DNA of 64,000 bases, taken from Rhodocyclaceae bacterium (GTDB taxonomy: Bacteria > Pseudomonadota > Gammaproteobacteria > Burkholderiales > Rhodocyclaceae). This document shows, in pieces, positions 1 through 8,154 of the stretch. The notes beneath the pieces were generated by a model. The model did not search any database, was not told where the DNA came from, and saw nothing but the letters and a program-made list of their open reading frames with translations. Position numbers and translations under genes: made by a program. How positions within the stretch are numbered: position 1 is the stretch's first letter; the number at the start of each line of letters is the position of its first letter. The stretch covers positions 62,001 through 126,000 of the forward strand of contig JAVBYI010000005.1 of the NCBI GenBank assembly GCA_030824115.1. Reading direction: 5' to 3'.

Positions 1-331
1 GTGGCGAACCCGGCACGGCGAGACCGCGCGCCTTGGGGCGCTCCTTGAGTAGCAGCTTGATGTCGTCGGCCGGCACATGGCCTTCGATGACATAGCCGCC
101 CACCACTGCGGTGTGCCGTGCCTCCAGATCCGGCCCGATGCGATGGCGTTTTTTCACTTGCGCCATGTCCTGGCTGTCGTCGAGTGTCACGGTGAAGCCG
201 TGCTGGCGCAGATGCTCGGCCCACTCGATGCAGGCGAGGCAGACCTTGGGGGCAAACACTTTCACGGGCGGCAAAGTTTCCGCGACGGCCGGGCCGGCGA
301 GGAGAAGCAACATCCACAAGATGGCGCGCAT
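1..331 (-). CDS. DUF411-family periplasmic metal-binding protein (C-terminus cut by window edge)
   Basis: The reading frame starts at 331 and stays open to base 1, so the gene is incomplete. An AGGAAG ribosome site precedes the ATG. The first 17 or so residues (MRAILWMLLLLAGPAVA) form a typical Sec signal peptide. A CLACIEW motif follows, and then the fold typical of DUF411 proteins (V-x-CLAC-x4-WAEHLRQHGF and a conserved AVVGGYVIEGHVPADDI stretch). DUF411 proteins are small periplasmic proteins often found with copper or other metal resistance genes. The CxxC pair is visible; metal specificity is inferred from the family only. No metal-resistance neighbour is visible on this side of the window. 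Confidence 0.75.
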   Translation of the reverse strand, partial: MRAILWMLLLLAGPAVAETLPPVKVFAPKVCLACIEWAEHLRQHGFTVTLDDSQDMAQVKKRHRIGPDLEARHTAVVGGYVIEGHVPADDIKLLLKERPKARGLAVPGSP

Positions 332-521
332 GGCATCTTCCTGACTGAGCAAACGGAGAAGGTGCCTACACTATCCGAATGCGCAGGTGCTGTCCTTGAT
401 GCGGCTCAGATTTTTGCGTGGGTTGACGAATAGCAGCCGCCCAGATATCAAATCGCCCACAGGTTGCCAGCAATTCGTTGCCTTACTACAATCCAGATCG
501 TAAGGATTGAGGGAGAATGAA

Positions 522-740
522 ATGTCAAGTGAAGCGACGCTGACCAGCAAAGGTCAAACAACCATTCCCAAGGAAATTCGGGATAGCCTTTCCATGAAGG
601 CTGGAGACCGGATGACGTTCACGCTGATGCCGGATGCCACCGTCGTCATGCGCGTGAAGAGCAAGAGCATCGCCGCACTGGCGGGTGTATTGCACAAGAA
701 GGGTCGCAAGCCCATTCCGGTCGAACAGTTGTCAAGGTAA
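522..740 (+). CDS. AbrB/MazE-type antitoxin
   Basis: A 72-residue protein with the swapped-hairpin AbrB motif near its start (TLTSKGQTTIPKEIRDSL). This domain binds DNA and normally represses its own operon. I chose ATG 522 over the in-frame TTG at 507 because GGGAGAA (511-517) is well placed for 522. Its stop TAA overlaps the ATG of the PIN gene at 740, the usual tight coupling of antitoxin then toxin. The pairing makes the function fairly secure; autoregulation is inferred from the family. Confidence 0.85.
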   Translation: MSSEATLTSKGQTTIPKEIRDSLSMKAGDRMTFTLMPDATVVMRVKSKSIAALAGVLHKKGRKPIPVEQLSR

Positions 741-1135
741 TGCTGGGGATCGATACCAATGTTCTCGTCCGGTTTTTGGTGAGGGACGACGAGGCCCAGT
801 ATGAGAAAGCACGCAAGCTGATTAAGCGCGAAGTCGCGGCGGGACGTCGCGTTTTCATCGGTCAGCTGGTGCTTCTGGAAACCGAGTGGGTGCTGCGCAG
901 CCGCTACGGTCTGTCGAAGAATCAGATTATTGAAACCCTCTCCAGCCTGCTCGATACTGCGGATGTCCAATTCGAAGATGAGCCAGCTATCGAGGAAGCG
1001 CTTTTCACCTGGAAAGATGCAGCCGCCGATTTCGCCGACTGCCTGATCGGTGCCAAAAATCGACGGCTTGGATGCCGAGCAACCGCGACCTTCGATACGA
1101 AGGCCGCCAAGTTGCCGGGGTTTGTAGTTGCCTGA
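740..1135 (+). CDS. PIN-domain ribonuclease toxin (VapC-like)
   Basis: 131 residues. The opening MLGIDTNVLVRFL holds the first acidic residue of a PIN nuclease. An ETEWVLR tract follows, and a late acidic pair lies around AADFADCLIGAKN, the order of Mg-binding acids in VapC toxins. It is expected to cut RNA when the AbrB-type partner (522-740) is lost. The start codon overlaps the antitoxin stop. The gene ends two bases before a copy of the 24-bp dispersed repeat. A large antisense reading frame here is a shadow. Confidence 0.87.
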   Translation: MLGIDTNVLVRFLVRDDEAQYEKARKLIKREVAAGRRVFIGQLVLLETEWVLRSRYGLSKNQIIETLSSLLDTADVQFEDEPAIEEALFTWKDAAADFADCLIGAKNRRLGCRATATFDTKAAKLPGFVVA

Positions 1136-1136
1136 C

Positions 1137-1160
1137 AAAAGTCGGCGCTGGGGCGACGGC
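1137..1160 (+). repeat. 24-bp dispersed repeat, copy 1
   Basis: It matches the consensus AAA[A/T]GTCGGCGC + TGGCGGGACGGC with two mismatches near the 3' end. It begins one base after the vapC-like stop codon, in the same direction as that gene. Confidence 0.9.
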
Positions 1161-1350
1161 AGAGGTCGGCCAATAGCTAACTTTGTTAGTTATCCCCTGA
1201 AGCGGACATTCAACTCGCTAGTCCTCCGAGATATTGTTGTTATACTGACCGCATAAATGCTAAGTGACTGATAGTCATGAACAGAAAGCAGCAAATCCCG
1301 TGTCATCATTATCAATTGTTATACGGCCCCGACGGTCCGTGTAAACACTG
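1161..1350. other. Gene-free stretch before the first cassette
   Basis: I see no gene here. Base composition drops to AT-rich compared with the sequence before 1160. A short inverted pair CTAAC-TTT-GTTAG lies near 1177-1190, followed by AAGCGGAC, a string common in attC sites. I could not assemble a full attC from these pieces, so I do not call one. The first clear cassette boundary is GTTAGAC at 1350-1356. Confidence 0.4.
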
Positions 1351-1387
1351 TTAGACCTCTCATCCAACCTTACCGAGCGAGTCGCGC

Positions 1388-1732
1388 ATGGACCTCAAAG
1401 AATTTGTTGCCCAAACACTCACGCAAATCATCGCTGGCGTAAGAGATTCGCAAGCCTCGGCAAAGGAGCACGGCGCCGAGGTAAATCCTCATCTCAATAC
1501 TTCGCATGGTGAGGCTGGGAAGCAAGGCTTCTTGTGGAGTGGCGAGGCTTATGCCCAGGTAGTTCAATTCGACGTCGCGCTAACTGTGTCAGAGGGCACC
1601 GGCACCAAGGGAGGTATTGGCGTTTTCGCTGGAGCAGTGACACTCGGAAGCTCTGGCCAATCAAAGGCAGAAAGTTCTTCGGTGAGCCGAGTGAAATTTA
1701 GCGTTCCGCTTGTCCTACCCAAGTCATCATGA
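1388..1732 (+). CDS. Hypothetical cassette-borne protein
   Basis: 114 residues, ATG 1388. It shows an N-terminal helix (MDLKEFVAQTLTQIIAGV), a polar middle, then alternating beta-strand-like segments (VVQFDVALTV, GIGVFAGAVTLG, SRVKFSVPLVLP). No signal peptide or membrane segment. The pattern recalls a small family with an MDLK-x-FV start and a V-x-F-x-VP-L-x-LP end, but I do not know its function. It fills a cassette-like unit from GTTAGAC (1350-1356) to the attC-like site at 1742-1808. Composition is AT-richer than the host genes, which suggests transfer. Confidence 0.7.
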   Translation: MDLKEFVAQTLTQIIAGVRDSQASAKEHGAEVNPHLNTSHGEAGKQGFLWSGEAYAQVVQFDVALTVSEGTGTKGGIGVFAGAVTLGSSGQSKAESSSVSRVKFSVPLVLPKSS

Positions 1733-1741
1733 GTGCGCTAG

Positions 1742-1808
1742 GCCTAACCTCTCATTCCACAGGACCTGCGCGAAAAGCCGCGCAGGCCGATGAATTCAAA
1801 CGTTATGC
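1742..1808 (+). other. attC-like integron recombination site 1
   Basis: The outer boxes are GCCTAAC (1742-1748, fits RYYYAAC) and GTTATGC (1802-1808, close to GTTRRRY). Between them is a perfect 8-bp stem, CCTGCGCG (1765-1772) with CGCGCAGG (1779-1786), around a six-base loop. Conserved-looking TCATTC and AATTCAAACG flanks resemble known attC sites. The left box nearly complements GTTAGAC at 1350, the start of the upstream cassette, as expected for a cassette closed at its own ends. Confidence 0.75.
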
Positions 1809-1835
1809 GTCTTTCACGCTCTCAGAGGATCAAAC

Positions 1836-3212
1836 ATGTCCGAAAGAATGAATTGGGAAAAGTTGCTAAATCCAAATCGACTTGGTCATAGATCATCTAA
1901 GAGTGAGAAGGGACGATCCCCATTTACTTCAGACCAGGACAAGGTTCTGTTTTCAGGATCATTCCGACGACTTGCCAGAAAGACTCAGGTTCATCCGCTC
2001 GCGACAAACGATCACGTCCATAACAGGCTTACTCATAGTCTTGAGGTCGCGAGCGTAGGAAGGACATTGGCAAATCGCGTCGGGCAGTCGCTTCAAGAGC
2101 GGGGGCGACTACCGGAAGGATTTGCCCCAACGGACATTAGCGACATTCTTCAAGCTGTCTGTCTAGCGCACGATATTGGCAACCCACCCTTTGGTCATAC
2201 CGGCGAAGAGGCAATTCGACACTGGTTCCAACATGAAGAAGCCTTGCCATACCTTTCAGGACTCAATCCCAATGAAATCTGTGATCTAGAAACCTTTGAG
2301 GGAAATGCTCAGGGATTTCGGGTTCTCACAAGCTCAGAATTTCATCCGTACGACGGTGGCCTCCGCCTAACGTACGCGTCATTGGCCTCATTCTTAAAGT
2401 ACCCATGGACATCAGTTCAAGCGGTCAGCGGAAGTCGTCCAAAGAAGAGCAAGTACGGCGTATTTCAATCTGAATTGGATACATTTCGCGAGGTCACTGA
2501 GGAAGTGGGACTATTGCGTCGCCCCGGTGATGACTGGTATTGCAGACATCCACTTGTTCACCTGATGGAAATAGCCGACGATTTTTGTTACGGCTTATTG
2601 GACCTCGAGGATGGCATGGACATGGGGATACTAAAGTGGGACGAGGTTTTTGAGGTACTCCGACCAATTCTCGATCAAACAAAAGTTGATGCCTTAGCTA
2701 AGGATTTGGAGTCGGTACGTCCCGGCCGACGTCCACCGCTAATTCGAGGAAAGGTAATTTCGGCATTCATCGAGGAAGCCTCAAGCGCATTTATCAACAA
2801 TGAAGACGGGATACTGGCGGGCCAGTATGATGAACTGCTTCCTTTATGCAGTTCTACCGTTCAAACCTGTGTTGCGACCGCCAAGTCTTTAGCGAAGACG
2901 AGGGTCTTCACTCACCCGAGAAAAATCGAGTTGGAAATTGGCGCATACAACACGATCGCGACGCTACTCAGAGTGATGTGCCACGCAACCAACGAGCTGC
3001 TTTCTAACGATAGGCCAAGCAGTTTTAAAAGCAGTCGGGTTCTTGATCTTATCGGAAGAAACACGTTTCACCCAAAGCTTAGAACCCCAGAATGCCCCAA
3101 TTCGCCACGTTATCTTGCCCTAATGCGTGTTCTCGATTTTGTCAGTGGCATGACTGATAACTATGCCACCCACCTCGCCATGCAATTTAGCGGTAAGGGA
3201 GCAGTGCGATAA
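1836..3212 (+). CDS. dgt: Deoxyguanosinetriphosphate triphosphohydrolase-like HD protein
   Basis: 458 residues with the HD phosphohydrolase signature of dGTPases: RLTHSLEVASVGR near residue 65, and LAHDIGNPPFGHTGEEA near residue 111 with the metal-binding His-Asp pair. The family hydrolyses dGTP to deoxyguanosine and triphosphate, and some members protect bacteria by draining dNTPs during phage infection. The gene is clearly AT-richer than the nif and kdp genes and sits alone between two attC-like sites with a short leader from 1803. That layout marks it as an integron cassette. A GAGGAT ribosome site precedes ATG 1836. Enzyme class is secure; the defence role is inferred from context. Confidence 0.88.
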   Translation: MSERMNWEKLLNPNRLGHRSSKSEKGRSPFTSDQDKVLFSGSFRRLARKTQVHPLATNDHVHNRLTHSLEVASVGRTLANRVGQSLQERGRLPEGFAPTDISDILQAVCLAHDIGNPPFGHTGEEAIRHWFQHEEALPYLSGLNPNEICDLETFEGNAQGFRVLTSSEFHPYDGGLRLTYASLASFLKYPWTSVQAVSGSRPKKSKYGVFQSELDTFREVTEEVGLLRRPGDDWYCRHPLVHLMEIADDFCYGLLDLEDGMDMGILKWDEVFEVLRPILDQTKVDALAKDLESVRPGRRPPLIRGKVISAFIEEASSAFINNEDGILAGQYDELLPLCSSTVQTCVATAKSLAKTRVFTHPRKIELEIGAYNTIATLLRVMCHATNELLSNDRPSSFKSSRVLDLIGRNTFHPKLRTPECPNSPRYLALMRVLDFVSGMTDNYATHLAMQFSGKGAVR

Positions 3213-3219
3213 ACAACGC

Positions 3220-3288
3220 GCATAACCCTGCGGTCCACCGGACTCTGCGCGATAAAGCCGCGCAGCCTCGGTGACCTCCACGTTGAGC
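3220..3288 (+). other. attC-like integron recombination site 2
   Basis: Left box GCATAAC (3220-3226) is the exact complement of GTTATGC at 1802-1808, the start of the dGTPase cassette, and the right box GTTGAGC (3282-3288) fits GTTRRRY. The central stem is CTGCGCG (3245-3251) with CGCGCAG (3259-3265). This self-complementarity of cassette start and end is the hallmark of a gene cassette. Confidence 0.78.
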
Positions 3289-3344
3289 GTCCGCTTTATC
3301 GTACCTCGTAGGGCAGCTTCGGGTCGTACTGAGACACTCCCAGG

Positions 3345-3368
3345 AAAAGTCGGCGCTGGCAAGACGGC
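3345..3368 (+). repeat. 24-bp dispersed repeat, copy 2
   Basis: AAAAGTCGGCGCTGGC then AAGACGGC; two mismatches to consensus. It lies between the cassette region and the 3' end of rnfH. Confidence 0.92.
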
Positions 3369-3421
3369 GTGCTTACTGAAACATCCGATATCCCACTGCC
3401 TGCAGTTCAGTTTCGTGCCGC

Positions 3422-3700
3422 TTATTCGTCGTCGCTGCTCGCGCCATCTTTGCGCGGTACGGTCTGCGGATCGCAGATGATCGCCCGATAGATTTCGATG
3501 CGGTCGCCGGCGCGCAGCGCGGCGTCGAGTTTGACCAGTTTGCCGAAGATGCCGACCTTTTGCGTGTCGAGATCGATGTGCGGGAACTGCTTGAGAATGC
3601 CCGAGCGCTCGATGCCTTCGCGTACCGTGGCTTCGTCCGGCACTTCGATGGTCATCCAGATTTGCTGGGTGGGTTCGGAGTAGGCGACACCGATTTGCAT
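3422..3700 (-). CDS. rnfH: RnfH-family ubiquitin-fold protein
   Basis: 92 residues with the beta-grasp pattern of RnfH (MQIGVAYSEP start; VPDEATVREGIERSGIL; VGIFGKLVKLDAALRAGDRIEIYRA). It is the last gene of the rnfABCDGEH operon and its ATG follows directly on the rnfE stop (TAAATG). RnfH is a small soluble partner of unknown exact role that accompanies Rnf complexes in diazotrophs. The C-terminus is acidic (SSDDE). Confidence 0.9.
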   Translation of the reverse strand: MQIGVAYSEPTQQIWMTIEVPDEATVREGIERSGILKQFPHIDLDTQKVGIFGKLVKLDAALRAGDRIEIYRAIICDPQTVPRKDGASSDDE

Positions 3701-4384
3701 TTATGCGGCCTCCACGGATGTGGCTGAAATGTCGGCGCTGGCGGGACGGCGTGCTTCCAGCCTTGCATCGAGGACGCGTTTGCCGGCCAGCAGCAGGCCC
3801 AGTACCAGGAAGCCGCCGGGCGGCAGGATCATCATCAGCGCGCCAGTGAAGTTGGCGATGACGGTGGTTTCAAGGAAGGCGAAGCTCGGGCCGAGCAGCA
3901 GGCTGGCCTGGGCGAACAGGGTGCCGCTGCCGAGCAGTTCGCGCACCAGACCGATGGCGACGAGCGCGAGGGTGAAACCGAGGCCCATGGCGATGCCGTC
4001 GAGCGCGGCGTCGAATACCGGCGACTTCGAGGCGAAGGATTCGGCGCGACCGAGGATGGCGCAGTTCACCACGATCAGCGCGATGAACAGGCCGAGCACT
4101 TTATACAGGTCGTGCAGCCAGGCATTGAGGGCAAGGTCGACGAGCGTCACCAGCGTGGCGATCAGCACGACGAAGACGGGGATGCGCACCTGCGGGCTGA
4201 CGAAGTTGCGGATCAGGGCGACGAGGATGTTGGAGACGACCAGTACGGCGGTTGAGGCCAGCCCCATGCCGAGGCCGTTGGTGCCGCTGGTGGTGACGGC
4301 CAGCGTGGGACACAAGGCCAGCAACTGGGCGAAGACGACGTTGTTGCTCCACAGGCCGTCCTTGAAGATGTCGCGTGCGCTCAT
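3701..4384 (-). CDS. rnfE: Electron transport complex subunit RnfE
   Basis: 227 residues, strongly hydrophobic, with about six membrane segments. It shows hallmark stretches of the RnfA/RnfE family (NNVVFAQLLALCPTLAVT near the start; VNCAILGRAESFA near residue 108). RnfE and RnfA form an inverted pair in the inner membrane that passes electrons across it. The ATG overlaps the rnfG stop by four bases. The last 20 or so residues (RRPASADIS) are encoded by a copy of the 24-bp repeat and lie beyond the conserved core. Confidence 0.95.
   Translation of the reverse strand: MSARDIFKDGLWSNNVVFAQLLALCPTLAVTTSGTNGLGMGLASTAVLVVSNILVALIRNFVSPQVRIPVFVVLIATLVTLVDLALNAWLHDLYKVLGLFIALIVVNCAILGRAESFASKSPVFDAALDGIAMGLGFTLALVAIGLVRELLGSGTLFAQASLLLGPSFAFLETTVIANFTGALMMILPPGGFLVLGLLLAGKRVLDARLEARRPASADISATSVEAA
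3727..3750 (+). repeat. 24-bp dispersed repeat, copy 3 (inside rnfE)
   Basis: Exact match to the AAAT variant of the consensus. It is antisense to rnfE, so the gene reads RRPASADI here, close to its C-terminus. The frame is kept. Confidence 0.95.
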
Positions 4385-5004
4385 TTCAGAATCTCCTCAC
4401 GATGGGCGGCGAAGAATTCCAGACCGTCCTTGACCGCCTTGACCACGGCGCGCGGCGTGATGGTGGCGCCGGCAAACTGGTCGAAGACGCCGCCATCTTT
4501 CTTGACCCCCCACTTCTCGGGCGGCGGATCGGTCAGCGATTTGCCGTTGAAATCGAGAATCCACTTGGCCTTGGCGATTTCGATCTTGTCGCCGAGTCCC
4601 GGCGTCTCGGCGTGTTTGATGACGCGTGCGCCGAGCAGGCGGCCCTCCATGTCGACGCCCATCAGCACAACGATGTCGGCCGCGTAGCCGCGCTGGGCCA
4701 TCTGGAACACCACGCCGGTCATCACGCCGGCTTTGCGGGCGCGATAGACGGTGACCGATGCCACCCCTGCCGTCTCACCAGCGCCGACTTTTACCGTGTC
4801 ATTGAGCAGATCATTGTCGTTGCCGCCGGCTGGCAGCACCTGGGCCAGCGAGGCGGCGAGGTCGTCGGCCTCGGCCTTGAGGATGGCGTCGTGGGTGAGC
4901 CGGTTGCCAGCGACCAGCGCAGTGGCGGCGAGCATGGCGACAATGCCGAGCGAGATGCCCTGGTAGGCCAGCTTGTCGCGCCAGGTGTCGATCAGCGTGC
5001 TCAT
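4381..5004 (-). CDS. rnfG: Electron transport complex subunit RnfG
   Basis: 207 residues: one N-terminal membrane anchor (about residues 14-35), a periplasmic domain, and an FMN attachment motif near the C-terminus (DQFAGATITPRAVV, with the FMN-linked Thr expected in AGAT). RnfG carries covalent FMN in the Rnf electron path. ATG at 5004 overlaps the rnfD stop, and its own stop overlaps the rnfE start, so the operon is tightly coupled. About residue 71 the protein reads VKVGAGETA, encoded by a copy of the 24-bp repeat. Confidence 0.93.
   Translation of the reverse strand: MSTLIDTWRDKLAYQGISLGIVAMLAATALVAGNRLTHDAILKAEADDLAASLAQVLPAGGNDNDLLNDTVKVGAGETAGVASVTVYRARKAGVMTGVVFQMAQRGYAADIVVLMGVDMEGRLLGARVIKHAETPGLGDKIEIAKAKWILDFNGKSLTDPPPEKWGVKKDGGVFDQFAGATITPRAVVKAVKDGLEFFAAHREEILK
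4769..4792 (-). repeat. 24-bp dispersed repeat, copy 4 (inside rnfG)
   Basis: Two mismatches to consensus, in the sense direction of rnfG, where it encodes KVGAGET in frame within the periplasmic domain. Confidence 0.92.
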
Positions 5005-6089
5005 GCTTTTTCCTCCAGCGGTTCCATCGGCCTTCCTTTGCGGTCGCGGCCGTAGATGCGCGGCTTGATCAGGCGGTCGATGGCGGGCGTCAGGGCATTC
5101 ATCAGCAGCACCGCGAAGGCGACGCCTTCGGGGTAGCCGCCATAGGTGCGGATCACCCAGGTGAGGAAGCCGCAACCGAAGGCGAAGACCAGCTGGCCGA
5201 GGCGCGTGTTGGGCGAGGTGACGTAATCGGTGGCGATGAAGAAGGCGCCGAGCATGGCCGCGCCCGAGAGCAGGTGGGCGCCGGCACCGAGATAGCGGGC
5301 CGGGTCGATGGCGTGGCCGATCAGTGCGGGCAGGGCGATGCCGAGCAGCATCGCGACGGGGATGTGCCAGGTGATGATGCGCAGCCACATCAGGGCGATG
5401 CCGCCGGCGGCGATCAGCAGCGCCGATGTTTCGCCGAGGCTGCCGGTGCGCGCGCCGATGAAGGAGAGGGCGGGCATATTGGCACCAGCCAATGTCTGCA
5501 CCAGATCGATGCCGCGCGACAGTTCGGTCTTGGCATGGCCGAGCAGCGACGCGCTGGCGACGGCGTCGTAGTTGGGCATGCCGGCCAGGGTGATCTGCAG
5601 GCCCTGCACGAAATCGGGCGCAGCGGCCGAACCGAGGGGCAGGGCGGCGACCATTTGCGTCATCGGCACCGGGAAGGAGATCAGCAGCGCCACGCGCGCC
5701 ACCATCGCCGGGTTGAACAGGTTCTGGCCGAGGCCGCCAAAGACCTGCTTGGCGATCACGGTGGCGAACAGGCCACCGACGGCGCCCAGCCACCACGGGG
5801 CCCATGGCGGCAGGGAGAGGGCCAGCAGCCAGCCGGTCAGCGCGGCGGAACCATCCAGCAGCACGGGCATGGCGCGACGCTGCATCAGGCGCAGACAGAA
5901 AGCTTCGCCGAGCAGCGAGAAGAGGATGGTGATGACCCACAAGTGGATGGCCGGCCAGCCATACAGCCAGAAGCCGTAGAGCGTCGCCGGCGCAAGCGCC
6001 AGCATGACCTTGCCCATCACCCCGGTGACGCGCCCGCCACTGTGGGCGTGCGGGGATGCAATGGGGGCGGTTGCCACAAAACCGGTCAT
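5001..6089 (-). CDS. rnfD: Electron transport complex subunit RnfD
   Basis: 362 residues with eight to ten predicted membrane segments and family landmarks such as QVFGGLGQNLFNPAM (about 115-129) and FFIATDYVTSPNT. RnfD is an inner-membrane Rnf subunit that usually carries covalent FMN on a Thr in a D-x-x-(S/T)-G-A-T type motif. Here the matching place reads DAVASAS (175-181), with Ser at the acceptor position. I do not know whether this Ser is flavinylated. The start was set at 6089, where the ATG overlaps the rnfC stop; longer upstream frames are shadows of rnfC. Confidence 0.93.
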   Translation of the reverse strand: MTGFVATAPIASPHAHSGGRVTGVMGKVMLALAPATLYGFWLYGWPAIHLWVITILFSLLGEAFCLRLMQRRAMPVLLDGSAALTGWLLALSLPPWAPWWLGAVGGLFATVIAKQVFGGLGQNLFNPAMVARVALLISFPVPMTQMVAALPLGSAAAPDFVQGLQITLAGMPNYDAVASASLLGHAKTELSRGIDLVQTLAGANMPALSFIGARTGSLGETSALLIAAGGIALMWLRIITWHIPVAMLLGIALPALIGHAIDPARYLGAGAHLLSGAAMLGAFFIATDYVTSPNTRLGQLVFAFGCGFLTWVIRTYGGYPEGVAFAVLLMNALTPAIDRLIKPRIYGRDRKGRPMEPLEEKA

Positions 6090-7618
6090 GTCGTCACCTC
6101 GCTTGCGGTTGTGTTGCCGGCCGCTGCGGCGGCAGCGGCTTCGGCCGCCTTCTGCGCCATGCGCTCGGCCTTGCGGCGGGCGGCGGCTTCGGCCTTCTCG
6201 CGCGTGTCGCGTTCGATGCGTTCGGCACGGGCGACGGCGAGGCGCTTGGCCGCTTCGTTGCGCAATTGCGTGCGGCCCTGTGCGGCCAGTTCGCCCTTGG
6301 CGTGGTTGAAGTAATGCACCAGCGGAATGTGCGAGGGGCAGACGAAGCTGCAGCAGCCACAGGCGATGCAATCCTTGAGGCCGAGATCGACGGCGCCGTT
6401 GAGGTCGCTGGTTGCGATGCGTGCCGACATTTCGAGCGGCAGCAGGCCGACCGGGCAGGCGCGTACGCAACTGGAACAGCGGATGCAGGGGCCGGGGTCG
6501 TAGGCTGCCGCTTCGGCAGCCGTCAGGGCGAGGATGCCGCTCGATCCCTTGACGACCGGCACGCGTGTATGTGGCAGCAGGCTACCCATCATCGGGCCGC
6601 CCATCACCAGCCGGGCGGGTTCTTCTTTGAGACTGGCGTAGGCAAGCACGTCCTCGACCAGCGCGCCGACCGGCACGCGGATGTTGCCGGGGAAGGCGAT
6701 GGCACTGCCGTTCACCGTGACGATGCGCTCGACCAGCGGGCGGTTGTTGCGCAGCGCTTCATGCACGGCCCATGCGGTACCGACGTTATGCACCAGCGCA
6801 CCGAGGTCGGTGGTGCGGCCGTCGGCCGGTACTTCCTGACCGGTGAGTGCGGAGAACAAATGCTTTTCCGAACCCATCGGGTAGCGGGCCGGCACCGGGC
6901 AAACAGTGATCTCGGCATACTTGCGCGCGGCGGTGGTCATCGCCGCAATCGCTTCGGGTTTGTTGTCCTCGATGCCGATCTGGGCCTTTTGCGCGCCGGT
7001 GGCGTGCAGCATGATGCGCACGCCGTCGACGATCTCGGCAGCGAAATCGCGCATCAGGCGGTCGTCGCAGGAGAGGTAGGGTTCGCACTCGCCGCCGTTG
7101 AGGATCAGCGTGTGAATCTTGGCGCGCAAGCCGAGGCCGAGCTTCAGGGCCGAGGGGAAGGTGGCGCCGCCGAGGCCGACCACGCCGGCCGCCGCGATGC
7201 GGGCGGCGATGTCCTTGGGCGCGAGGCTGAAGGGATCGACGGCCGGTTCTGTTTCGATCCAGCGATCCTCGCCATCCGCCGTGATGGTGATGGCCGCGCA
7301 GGGCAGGCCGGAAGGATGCGGGGCGGTGATTTCGCCAATCGCCGTGATCGTGCCCGAGGTGGAGGCATGAATGTTGGCCGAGGTGACGCCTTGCGCCTCG
7401 GCGAGCAGTTGGCCCTTGAGCACCTTTTGGCCGACCAGCACGATGGGGCGTGCCGCGGCGCCAATGTGTTGCTGCAGCGGCACATGCAGGCGCTCGGGCA
7501 GGGGCAGTATGCGGACAGGAGCGTCAGCGGCGGGGCGCTTGCGATCGTCGGGATGGACGCCCCAGTGTTCGCCGGGGCCGTGCTCCAGCAGTGCGAAGAT
7601 TTTTTCCATCAGGCCCAT
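6086..7618 (-). CDS. rnfC: Electron transport complex subunit RnfC
   Basis: 510 residues. It has the RnfC/NqrF-like NADH/FMN-binding domain (GGATFPSALKLG; LILNGGECEPYLSCDDRLM near residue 175) and then two 4Fe-4S motifs, CIRCSSCVRACP and CIACGCCSFVCP (about residues 378-428). The tail is long, Ala/Lys/Arg-rich and helical, as in many RnfC proteins. RnfC is the peripheral subunit where electrons enter or leave the complex. Its start overlaps rnfB by ten bases and its stop overlaps rnfD. Confidence 0.95.
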   Translation of the reverse strand: MGLMEKIFALLEHGPGEHWGVHPDDRKRPAADAPVRILPLPERLHVPLQQHIGAAARPIVLVGQKVLKGQLLAEAQGVTSANIHASTSGTITAIGEITAPHPSGLPCAAITITADGEDRWIETEPAVDPFSLAPKDIAARIAAAGVVGLGGATFPSALKLGLGLRAKIHTLILNGGECEPYLSCDDRLMRDFAAEIVDGVRIMLHATGAQKAQIGIEDNKPEAIAAMTTAARKYAEITVCPVPARYPMGSEKHLFSALTGQEVPADGRTTDLGALVHNVGTAWAVHEALRNNRPLVERIVTVNGSAIAFPGNIRVPVGALVEDVLAYASLKEEPARLVMGGPMMGSLLPHTRVPVVKGSSGILALTAAEAAAYDPGPCIRCSSCVRACPVGLLPLEMSARIATSDLNGAVDLGLKDCIACGCCSFVCPSHIPLVHYFNHAKGELAAQGRTQLRNEAAKRLAVARAERIERDTREKAEAAARRKAERMAQKAAEAAAAAAAGNTTASEVTT

Positions 7619-8154
7619 GCCTTGGCTCCTTCACTTAACGGCTTTGGCCAGACCCAGTGCTGCAGGGTCATCGGCACTGGGTCCATGGTGATCGCGCCGG
7701 TGGGGCAGCGATCAACGCAGGCTTCGCAGCCGGTGCAGGCTTCGCGCATCACGGCGTGAATCTGCTTGGCGGCGCCGACGATGGCGTCGGTCGGGCAGTC
7801 TTTCAGGCAACGGCAGCAGCCGATGCAGATTTCCTCCTGCACGGCGGCGATTTTCGGGCCTTCGTCGGCGACGCCGGAGAGATCGACGCTGACACCGAGC
7901 TTGGCGGCGAGTGCCTGGATCAGTGCCTTGCCGCCCGGCGGGCAGACAGTCGGGCTGGCCGTGCCTGACGCCAGCGCAGCGGCGGCGCCGCTGCAGCCGG
8001 GGAAGCCGCACTGGCCGCAGTTGGTGCCGGGCATCAGGGCTTCGATTTCGGCGACATTGGCATCGACTTCGACCGCGAATTTCTTTGCGGCAAAGCCGAG
8101 GCCGAATCCGAGGGCGATGCCGAGCAGGGTGAGGGAGAGGATGGCAGCGATCAT
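7609..8154 (-). CDS. rnfB: Electron transport complex subunit RnfB
   Basis: 181 residues. An N-terminal membrane anchor (about residues 2-25) is followed by a 4Fe-4S cluster motif (CGQCGFPGC ... CPPGG) and two bacterial ferredoxin motifs ([12 protein letters not shown] and [12 protein letters not shown]). RnfB takes electrons between ferredoxin and the membrane subunits. Its ATG overlaps the rnfA stop by four bases. Confidence 0.95.
   Translation of the reverse strand: MIAAILSLTLLGIALGFGLGFAAKKFAVEVDANVAEIEALMPGTNCGQCGFPGCSGAAAALASGTASPTVCPPGGKALIQALAAKLGVSVDLSGVADEGPKIAAVQEEICIGCCRCLKDCPTDAIVGAAKQIHAVMREACTGCEACVDRCPTGAITMDPVPMTLQHWVWPKPLSEGAKAWA

Noticed and set aside
77..433. A 118-residue plus-strand frame at the left edge
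   Set aside because: The opposite strand carries a DUF411 gene with signal peptide and CxxC motif over the same bases; the plus frame has no family likeness.
1161..1350. A further attC or attI site before the first cassette
   Set aside because: Short matching strings are there, but I could not find paired boxes with a central stem, and no integrase gene is in the window.
6056..7759. Long antisense frame of 567 codons over rnfC, and similar long frames over nifL, nifD, nifK, the NERD-helicase, kdpD, kdpB and rnfG/rnfD
   Set aside because: They mirror well-recognised genes in GC-rich DNA, are rich in Arg/His/Gln/Asp shadow codons and show no domain.
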